5,908 bases of DNA from M3007 sp038327555 (GTDB lineage: Bacteria > Bacteroidota > Bacteroidia > Chitinophagales > Saprospiraceae), in contig JBBQLD010000313.1 in assembly GCA_038327555.1 (NCBI GenBank), positions 1 to 5,908 of the forward strand, read 5' to 3'. Positions 1-4,500 of this stretch are shown piece by piece. Each line of letters starts with the position of its first letter. Position 1 is the stretch's first letter. Under the pieces are notes generated by a model that saw only the letters and a list, made by a program, of their open reading frames with translations, was not told the origin of the DNA and ran no database searches. Made by a program: the position numbers and the translations under genes.

Positions 1-87
1 TTGCATTTTAGCTGTCTTGTAACTCTGTTGGATTTTGCGCGTCTCTGAGCCATTCATAACATATCATAATTTCATCTAGATGCAACT

Positions 88-408
88 TTGTACCGCCCGA
101 ACCGCCTTGCTTTGTGCAATAATTGTACCGAACCAACCGTCAGCATCTTAAATCCGAAGCCCAGACCATCTAATTTGACCATTTTCCCCAATCCGGTCAA
201 AGCTGTTTTAAATTACAATATAGAAGGAAGAACATCCATTCAATTGGCAGTTTATGATTTTGCGGGCAAAAGATTGCGCCTTTTCAAAAACCAACCCGCT
301 GAAGGACGTGTAGATTTGAGCGAATTGCCAACAGGGGTGTACTTATTTGAAGCCTCGGATGGGAAAGCCTGGTCTCAAACGAAAAAGTTTATTCGAGTGA
401 ATGAGTGA
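88..408 (+). CDS. Orphan T9SS type A C-terminal sorting domain (likely remnant of a secreted protein)
   Basis: The 106-residue product is almost entirely a type IX secretion C-terminal sorting domain, the signal that carries Bacteroidota proteins across the outer membrane and is then removed or used for surface anchoring. The pattern is complete: FPNP at residues 33-36, VYDFAGKRL at 55-63, DLSELPTGVYLFE at 77-89 and the closing KKFIRVNE at 99-106. There is no cargo domain and no signal peptide, although T9SS substrates need Sec export first. The frame contains no ATG; the only start offered is TTG at 88, and in-frame stops lie at 46 and 67. No longer frame enters from upstream in the first 87 bases. 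I therefore read it as the 3' remnant of a decayed or truncated secreted-protein gene. A frameshifted short gene is possible: ATG at 80 in another frame encodes a signal-like peptide of 23 residues. The domain call is firm; expression and the start are doubtful. Confidence 0.6.
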   Translation: MYRPNRLALCNNCTEPTVSILNPKPRPSNLTIFPNPVKAVLNYNIEGRTSIQLAVYDFAGKRLRLFKNQPAEGRVDLSELPTGVYLFEASDGKAWSQTKKFIRVNE

Positions 409-480
409 TTATATACAGACAAACTTTCAATTAGGAACGCGCCAATAGTAACGTAGTCCTAAACAAATCCTCCACTTCGC

Positions 481-1815
481 TTGCAACTAAAAACGCCACC
501 ACCAACCCCAACTTTCCGCGAAGCGCTTAGCTTCTGGCTCCGGCTAGGGTTCATAGGCTTTGGAGGTCCCGCTGGACAAATCGCAATATTGCACGAATTT
601 TTGGTGGATAAAAAGTGCTGGATCAGCAACTCAAAATTCCTGCATGCTTTGAACTACTGCATGTTGTTGCCCGGGCCGGAAGCCCAGCAAATGGCTACTT
701 ACATGGGCTGGATGCTGCATGGCGTACGCGGTGGATTGGCGGCTGGCATCCTGTTTGTACTGCCTTCGGCGGTCATTTTGTGGGTATTGAGTGTATTGTA
801 TGTCAACTATGGATACTTGCCCGCAGTGCAAGCAGCATTTGCGTTTTTAAAACCAGCAGTGCTTGCAATCGTAATCGGAGCGGTCATAAAAATTGGGAAA
901 AAATCGCTGCATACTCCCCTGCACTATGCAGTAGCTGTAGGTGCTTTTTTGGCCATTTACGTTTTGAACCTTCCATTCCAGGTGATTATCCTTGGGGCAA
1001 TTTTGGTGGGAGCTGCAATCCATTTTTTCTCAAGGAAAGCAGGCGAAGAGCTCCCCAAAAAGGTAGAAATTTCGGAGCGTCTGCTCCAGGATGAATCGGC
1101 TTACCTCATCAACCGAAAAACCTTTGTGCAAGGTAGCGGTTGGTCTGCTCCTCGTTTTGTGCGACAAATCAGCCTTGCACTGCTCCTTTGGGCTTTGCCA
1201 CTTGCGGCATTTGCGGCATTTGCGCCCAATTTTGATTTTTGGAAAAAGCTGTCGCTGTTCTTCACTCAAGCTGCATTTGTAACCTTTGGCGGGGCATATG
1301 CCGTGTTACCTTACGTGGCTCAGGTAAGTGTGGAGCAATTCGCTTGGCTAAGCCGCCCGGAAATGCTTGATGGACTTGCACTAGGCGAAACCACCCCTGG
1401 CCCACTTATCATGGTGTTGGCTTTTGTGGGCTTCATGGCTGGTTATCATACCTTTGGAGGATCGCTGGCTGCAGCAACTTTGGGATTAGTCACAACCGTC
1501 TGGTACACTTTTTTGCCGTCATTCTTATTCATTTTCGTAGGTGCGCCGCTCATCGAACGCAGTAATGCCAACCCTGCGCTGAAGTCTATGTTGCAATATG
1601 CCACAGCAGCTGTAACTGGTGTTATTTTAAGCTTATGCCTCTATCTTGGTCAGGTGGTTATTGCGCCGAATCTTCCTGAAATTCAAGGGCTTGCACTGAC
1701 TTGGGTGATGGTTTCGCTGGCCGCACTGCAATTATTCAAAGTCAATTTGATGCTTTGGATTGGGGTGAGTGTGGCGGTGGGGCTGGGACAGTATTTTTTG
1801 TTCCCGGTGTTTTAG
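481..1815 (+). CDS. chrA: Chromate transporter, CHR family (ChrA), two-domain form
   Basis: This is an inner-membrane protein of the CHR family; characterised members export chromate, conferring resistance, but many homologues are untested. The 444 residues form two homologous CHR halves, the usual long form. The N-terminal half has GFGGPAGQI (residues 26-34), LPGPEAQQ (63-70) and the glycine-rich HGVRGGLAAGILFVLPSA segment (80-97). The C-terminal half repeats the pattern with FGGAYAVLPY (269-278) and TTPGPLI (304-310). A hydrophilic loop at about 184-225 separates them, and the rest is dominated by hydrophobic membrane segments. Start choice: in-frame stops at 454 and 460 leave TTG at 481 as the only reasonable start, because the next candidates would remove the FGGP motif. 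No Shine-Dalgarno or clear TAnnTTTG box lies in the 72-base gap upstream. No chrB or other chromium gene is in the window, so the substrate is inferred from family only. Confidence 0.93.
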   Translation: MQLKTPPPTPTFREALSFWLRLGFIGFGGPAGQIAILHEFLVDKKCWISNSKFLHALNYCMLLPGPEAQQMATYMGWMLHGVRGGLAAGILFVLPSAVILWVLSVLYVNYGYLPAVQAAFAFLKPAVLAIVIGAVIKIGKKSLHTPLHYAVAVGAFLAIYVLNLPFQVIILGAILVGAAIHFFSRKAGEELPKKVEISERLLQDESAYLINRKTFVQGSGWSAPRFVRQISLALLLWALPLAAFAAFAPNFDFWKKLSLFFTQAAFVTFGGAYAVLPYVAQVSVEQFAWLSRPEMLDGLALGETTPGPLIMVLAFVGFMAGYHTFGGSLAAATLGLVTTVWYTFLPSFLFIFVGAPLIERSNANPALKSMLQYATAAVTGVILSLCLYLGQVVIAPNLPEIQGLALTWVMVSLAALQLFKVNLMLWIGVSVAVGLGQYFLFPVF

Positions 1816-1886
1816 AGCGTAACGGCCTATCCGCTTGTTATGTCCCAAGGTTTTGACTGTAAAAAGGCATTACGACATAGTCTTAG

Positions 1887-1919
1887 TTTGAACTAATTCT
1901 GCCAGGGTAATTATGTTTG
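1887..1919 (+). promoter_or_regulatory. Bacteroidota-type promoter for the S66 peptidase gene
   Basis: TTTG at 1887-1890 and TATGTTTG at 1912-1919 are separated by 21 nt, matching the known Bacteroidota -33/-7 consensus (TTTG, 19-21 nt, TAnnTTTG). Transcription would begin a few bases downstream, at about 1925, giving a leader of roughly 215 nt before the ATG at 2142. Most of that leader is the palindromic element at 1922-2105. The core of the -7 box lies inside the 9-bp repeat duplicated on the far side of the element. This suggests the promoter originally sat 29 nt upstream of the ATG. Confidence 0.6.
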
Positions 1920-1921
1920 CC
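1913..1921 (+). repeat. Left copy of 9-bp direct repeat (putative target-site duplication)
   Basis: ATGTTTGCC here is identical to 2106-2114. The two copies sit immediately outside the outer inverted arms of the palindromic element, as expected of a target-site duplication. This copy overlaps the -7 promoter box. Confidence 0.65.
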
Positions 1922-2105
1922 TTTTCAGCCGTACACTTTTTTATTTTGAAAATTTGAGCATACAAATTGCTTGTCATTCTGAACGCAGTGAAGAACCTGA
2001 GGCCGAAGGCCGAAGTTTTTTTCTTCGAAATTTTAGGCCTTCGGCCTCAGGTTCTTTACTACGTTCAGAATGACAAACCTCAAAAAAGAAGTGTACGGCT
2101 AGGAA
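1922..2105. mobile_element. 184-bp MITE-like palindromic element, no coding capacity
   Basis: The ends form a terminal inverted repeat matching at 14 of 17 positions: TTTTCAGCCGTACACTT at 1922-1938 against the complement of 2089-2105. The last 12 bases of each arm, AGCCGTACACTT, are identical. A 9-bp direct repeat, ATGTTTGCC, flanks the element on both sides. Inside lies a second, longer inverted repeat (1971-2011 with 2036-2076). Short length, terminal inverted repeats, a target duplication and no gene fit a miniature inverted-repeat transposable element moved by a transposase encoded elsewhere. I recognise no known IS end, so the family is not assigned. The 9-bp duplication is a size seen in several IS families. 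Folded as RNA, the leader of the S66 gene would be a very stable hairpin. Confidence 0.65.
1971..2076. repeat. Long inverted repeat, 41-bp arms, core of the element
   Basis: The arms at 1971-2011 and 2036-2076 match at 39 of 41 positions and enclose a 24-nt loop. The loop can itself form a small CGAAG/CTTCG stem at 2011-2015 and 2023-2027. The outer half begins TTGTCATTCTGAACG and the inner half is rich in GGCC with GAA/TTC. From memory, TTGTCATTCTGA-type sequences are dispersed intergenic repeats in many bacterial genomes, so this may be one such repeat nested within or co-opted by the larger element. It could also act as an RNA-stabilising or attenuating hairpin. Confidence 0.85.
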
Positions 2106-2114
2106 ATGTTTGCC
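2106..2114 (+). repeat. Right copy of 9-bp direct repeat (putative target-site duplication)
   Basis: ATGTTTGCC is identical to 1913-1921. Its ATG is by chance in frame with the peptidase gene and would add 12 residues (MFAPTQPLPQSK) in front of the Tat signal. As a duplicated piece of a promoter box, it is an unlikely true start. Confidence 0.6.
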
Positions 2115-2141
2115 CCTACTCAACCGCTACCACAATCCAAA

Positions 2142-3188
2142 ATGCTCCGTCGCAATTTTTTTAAAACTACCGGTCTGGCTGCAATGGCTGCCACGTTTCC
2201 CAGCTTCAACATCATGCCCAAAAATATCGAAATTCCCAGGCCACGCCTAATCAGGCCCAAACGATTACGCGAAGGCGCGACCATTGCACTAATCGCCCCA
2301 AGTAGTCCGCCGTCCGCGGAAAAACTGGCCAAAGGCATCGCCAATTTGATGCAGTTCGGCTTCAAAATAGCAGAAGGGAAAAGCCTCCGCGCGCAGAATG
2401 GCTACCTAGCCGGAACAGATGCCGAGCGACTTGCCGACTTGCATTGGGCCTTCCAAAGCCCTGAAATTGACGCAGTTTGGTGCATTCGAGGCGGTTACGG
2501 AGCAGCGCGTTTGTTACCCAATCTTGATTACGAACTCATCCGTCGAAACCCAAAGCCATTCCTTGGGTACAGCGACGTGACGGCTTTGCATCTTGCCATT
2601 CACCAGCGCACAGGGTTGGTGACTTTTCATGGCCCGGTGGCTGCTTCCGACTATCCCAAAGATACTTTATTGCATTTTCGCTCCGTATTGATGCAGCCTA
2701 TAGCACCCTACACTATTGTGGCCAAAAGGGAGGGTCTTGAATCTGAGCCGCCTGAATATCAACCGTTTGTAATCACGCCGGGCCAGGCTAATGGGGTACT
2801 GACTGGAGGTAATTTGGCCCTGCTATCCTCGCTTGCTGGCACATCCTTTGCACCCGTGTTCAAGAAAAAGATTGTGTTTATTGAAGATGTCGGTGAGCAG
2901 CCTTATCGATTAGACAGGATGTTAACACAATTGCTGCAAGCTACCGATTTGGCGCAAGCTGCCGGGATTGCGCTGGGGGTTTTTAACGACTGCCAACCTA
3001 AGCAGGACAGCCCTTCACTTTCCTTACCCGATACTTTGCGCGACCGGTTGGGCGGGCTGGGGATTCCAGTGGTATATGGCCTTCCGTTTGGGCACGTTAC
3101 ACATCAGGCTACCTTTCCGTATGGAATTGAGGCAAAACTGGATGCGGAAAATATGGTGCTGACTCTTTTAGAGGCTGCTGTGGTGTAA
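2142..3188 (+). CDS. Tat-exported S66 family peptidase (LD-carboxypeptidase type)
   Basis: S66 serine peptidases cleave the L,D bond of murein tetrapeptides (LdcA) during peptidoglycan recycling, or related amide bonds (MccF). Numbering from ATG 2142 gives 348 residues. A twin-arginine signal opens the protein: MLRRNFFK at 1-8, then a hydrophobic stretch to about residue 20. The family core starts near residue 47 (TIALIAPSSPP). IRGGYGAARLLP is at 116-127. The nucleophile Ser144 lies in LGYSDVTALH. The triad Glu is probably Glu248 in FIEDVGEQPYRLDRML, and His318 is in GLPFGH. Spacings of 104 and 70 residues match the family triad. An in-frame ATG at 2106 would give 360 residues, but it sits in a duplicated promoter fragment and would displace the Tat motif from the N-terminus. 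Export suggests action on periplasmic murein peptides, unlike cytoplasmic E. coli LdcA. The promoter is separated from the gene by the palindromic element, and the hairpin at 3201-3269 follows the stop. Confidence 0.9.
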   Translation: MLRRNFFKTTGLAAMAATFPSFNIMPKNIEIPRPRLIRPKRLREGATIALIAPSSPPSAEKLAKGIANLMQFGFKIAEGKSLRAQNGYLAGTDAERLADLHWAFQSPEIDAVWCIRGGYGAARLLPNLDYELIRRNPKPFLGYSDVTALHLAIHQRTGLVTFHGPVAASDYPKDTLLHFRSVLMQPIAPYTIVAKREGLESEPPEYQPFVITPGQANGVLTGGNLALLSSLAGTSFAPVFKKKIVFIEDVGEQPYRLDRMLTQLLQATDLAQAAGIALGVFNDCQPKQDSPSLSLPDTLRDRLGGLGIPVVYGLPFGHVTHQATFPYGIEAKLDAENMVLTLLEAAVV

Positions 3189-3200
3189 TAAACCTTGATA

Positions 3201-3269
3201 TTTTTAAAACACCAAGGAACTAAGAAGCACTTACACTTAGTGTCTCTTAATTCCATAGTGTTTAAAAAA
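3201..3269. terminator. Bidirectional terminator-like hairpin between convergent genes
   Basis: The 31-nt arms at 3201-3231 and 3239-3269 match at 25 of 31 positions around a 7-nt loop. The outer ends are A/T runs, giving a U-tract after the stem on either strand. The hairpin sits between the stop of the S66 gene (3188) and the stop of paaC (3289 on the reverse strand), where both transcripts must end. The stem is long, AT-rich and imperfect, so it could also be a dispersed intergenic repeat that serves as a terminator. Confidence 0.65.
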
Positions 3270-3286
3270 AATCAGGCTCTAAAATT

Positions 3287-4027
3287 TCACCAAACCTGCC
3301 CCGGATAAGTGCGCTGAATGTGCTGCAGTTCTGCCAGCAAAAAGCCCAAATGCTCGGAATGCCTCCCTTGTTTGCCGCCACTTTGCATCCAGGTATTGGA
3401 AGGCAAAGTAAGCGTGGCTTCTTCGAGGACTTCTGCCACCTTTTTCTCCCACAGGACTTTGATTTTCAGTAAGTCAGGTGCAATGCCTTGCTCAGCCATT
3501 TGGAGGTCTAGTGCATCCGGAGTGGTCAGCTCACCCGTAAACGGCCAGAGCAAATTCACCGCAGTTTGCATTTTTTGTTTACTCAATTCGGTGCCATCTC
3601 CCAGTCGCACGACCCATTCTGATGAAAATCGGAGGTGATAGGTAGCCTCTTTCAGTGCTTTTTCAGCAATATCGGCCAGGCGTTGGTCTGCGCTCTGGCG
3701 AAGTGCCTGGAGTTGATAATAATTGAATACATCGAAGAAAAACTGCCGGACAATGGTCTGCCCAAAATCACCATTAGGGCGTTCTACCAGCAAGCAATTG
3801 CAGAATTGCGGTGCATCGCGGAAGTAGGCAATATCGTCTTCCGAACGGCCTTTTCCCTCTATTTCACCCGCATAACTGAGGTACATACGGGTTTGTCCCA
3901 ACAAATCGAGGGCAATATTGGTCAATGCGATGTCTTGTTCCAGCACTGGGCCGTGGCCGCACCATTCACTGAGGCGTTGAGAGAGTACAAGTGTATTGTC
4001 GCCAAGACGTAGGAGATAATTTAGCAT
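3287..4027 (-). CDS. paaC: Phenylacetyl-CoA 1,2-epoxidase subunit PaaC
   Basis: PaaC is the structural, ferritin-like partner of catalytic PaaA in the PaaABCE multicomponent monooxygenase, which epoxidises the ring of phenylacetyl-CoA in the cytoplasm. It aligns along its length with what I recall of E. coli PaaC (248 aa). Numbering from ATG 4027 gives 246 residues. Landmarks are LRLGDNTLVLSQRLSEWCGH (6-25), NIALDLLGQ (37-45), LLVERPNGDF (79-88), KEATYHLRFS (126-135), SGGKQGRHSEHLG (216-228) and the closing YPGQVW. A longer frame opens at TTG 4051, but that codon lies inside the -7 promoter box (4049-4056), so ATG 4027 is the better start. The gene is alone: no paaA, paaB, paaD or paaE precedes it within 470 bases, and the next gene downstream is convergent. 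Either the rest of the pathway is elsewhere or this is a separated copy. No residue loss suggests decay. Confidence 0.95.
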   Translation of the reverse strand: MLNYLLRLGDNTLVLSQRLSEWCGHGPVLEQDIALTNIALDLLGQTRMYLSYAGEIEGKGRSEDDIAYFRDAPQFCNCLLVERPNGDFGQTIVRQFFFDVFNYYQLQALRQSADQRLADIAEKALKEATYHLRFSSEWVVRLGDGTELSKQKMQTAVNLLWPFTGELTTPDALDLQMAEQGIAPDLLKIKVLWEKKVAEVLEEATLTLPSNTWMQSGGKQGRHSEHLGFLLAELQHIQRTYPGQVW

Positions 4028-4048
4028 AATATGATCAAAAATGGGCCG

Positions 4049-4056
4049 CAAAAGTA
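4049..4056 (-). promoter_or_regulatory. Bacteroidota -7 box (TACTTTTG) upstream of paaC
   Basis: Read on the reverse strand, TACTTTTG is an exact TAnnTTTG match followed by CGGCCC. It lies 21 nt upstream of ATG 4027, so the leader would be short. No TTTG element is found at the expected -33 distance (about 4076-4081), where the edge of the large palindrome begins. The -33 part may be weak, or may have been lost when the palindrome arrived. The box also settles the paaC start, because the alternative TTG start falls inside it. Confidence 0.55.
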
Positions 4057-4079
4057 CAACGACTTATACGACCATTATT

Positions 4080-4241
4080 AGACTTGTTGCGGTGGATGGC
4101 TTTGGCGGGTAAAAAGTCTTTTTTCCGAATGCCTTCGTTAAATTTTTCGCCGAATATGCCCGATTTCGACTGCAAAATTTGCCTAGGCATTCGAAAAAAT
4201 GACAAATTTCCCCACTCAAAGCCCTCCACCGCAACAAGTCT
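4080..4241. repeat. 162-bp imperfect palindrome in the divergent intergenic region
   Basis: The outer arms at 4080-4104 and 4217-4241 match at 24 of 25 positions, beginning AGACTTGTTGCGGTGGA. Nearly symmetric inner arms continue the palindrome: CGAATGCCT at 4126-4134 pairs with 4185-4193, with A/T runs just outside them. The centre is near 4160. ATT flanks both ends (4077-4079 and 4242-4244), which could be a 3-bp target duplication but is too short to count as evidence. Because of the symmetry both strands carry open frames encoding the same SFFRMP peptide, which are not genes. It is probably a dispersed palindromic or MITE-like repeat, unrelated in sequence to the one at 1922-2105. Confidence 0.75.
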
Positions 4242-4305
4242 ATTGGCGATTGTAGATTTCCATTTGGATAATATTATACGCTCTCTTTAACAATAATGGC
4301 TAAGT

Positions 4306-4397
4306 AACGATGAAATAATAACTTCACGATTTGGAGGAGGTTAATTTGAAAAGGATTTGTAGTGTTTTCTTTTTTAGGAACGGGTAAATAATAACTT
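4306..4397 (+). repeat. Pair of 19-bp near-identical direct repeats upstream of the nagB fusion
   Basis: AACGATGAAATAATAACTT at 4306-4324 recurs as AACGGGTAAATAATAACTT at 4379-4397. The copies match at 16 of 19 positions, with the last 12 bases identical, and are spaced 73 bp apart, about seven helical turns. They lie 20-130 bp upstream of the candidate promoter of the downstream gene. They could be paired regulator sites or copies of a short dispersed repeat; the sequence does not decide. The 4242-4500 spacer holds no gene that I recognise. Confidence 0.45.
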
Positions 4398-4416
4398 GTT
4401 CCTTAGAATAAGGCGA

Positions 4417-4444
4417 TTGACAATAGTACAGTGATTTACATTTG
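4417..4444 (+). promoter_or_regulatory. Candidate promoter of the NagB/PIG-L fusion gene
   Basis: TACATTTG at 4437-4444 is an exact TAnnTTTG -7 box, 56 nt upstream of ATG 4501. The nearest upstream element is TTG at 4417-4419 (within ATTGACA), spaced 17 nt, a little shorter than the usual 19-21 nt. The -7 box is convincing; the -33 part is weak. No Shine-Dalgarno precedes the ATG, as is normal in this phylum. Confidence 0.45.
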
Positions 4445-4500
4445 AGCCTGCCAAACATAAAATTCACTTCCCAGGGCTATAAAAACTGCTTTACAACGCT

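Noticed and set aside
615..1282. Forward and reverse small frames within chrA
   Set aside because: They overlap the well-supported chrA frame, and their sequences look like out-of-frame translation.
1816..1886. Possible terminator after chrA (TATGTC at 1839 and GACATA at 1874)
   Set aside because: Only six paired bases around a loop of about 29 nt, with no U-tract; not a credible terminator.
2106..2141. Upstream ATG 2106 as the start of the S66 gene
   Set aside because: It lies in the second copy of the 9-bp repeat derived from a promoter box, and would put 12 residues before a Tat signal that starts cleanly at ATG 2142.
1967..2164. 65-codon forward frame beginning in the palindrome
   Set aside because: It is made almost wholly of the inverted repeat and runs into the S66 gene in another frame; no recognisable protein.
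3318..4012. Forward frames of 106 and 125 codons opposite paaC
   Set aside because: They are antisense shadows of paaC, which matches its family along its full length.
4028..4051. Longer paaC start at TTG 4051
   Set aside because: The TTG is part of the TACTTTTG -7 box; ATG 4027 gives a length and N-terminus matching the PaaC family.
4035..4290. Forward (4084-4290) and reverse (4035-4229) small frames
   Set aside because: Both are by-products of the palindrome at 4080-4241; their shared SFFRMP peptide comes from sequence symmetry, not from common protein function.
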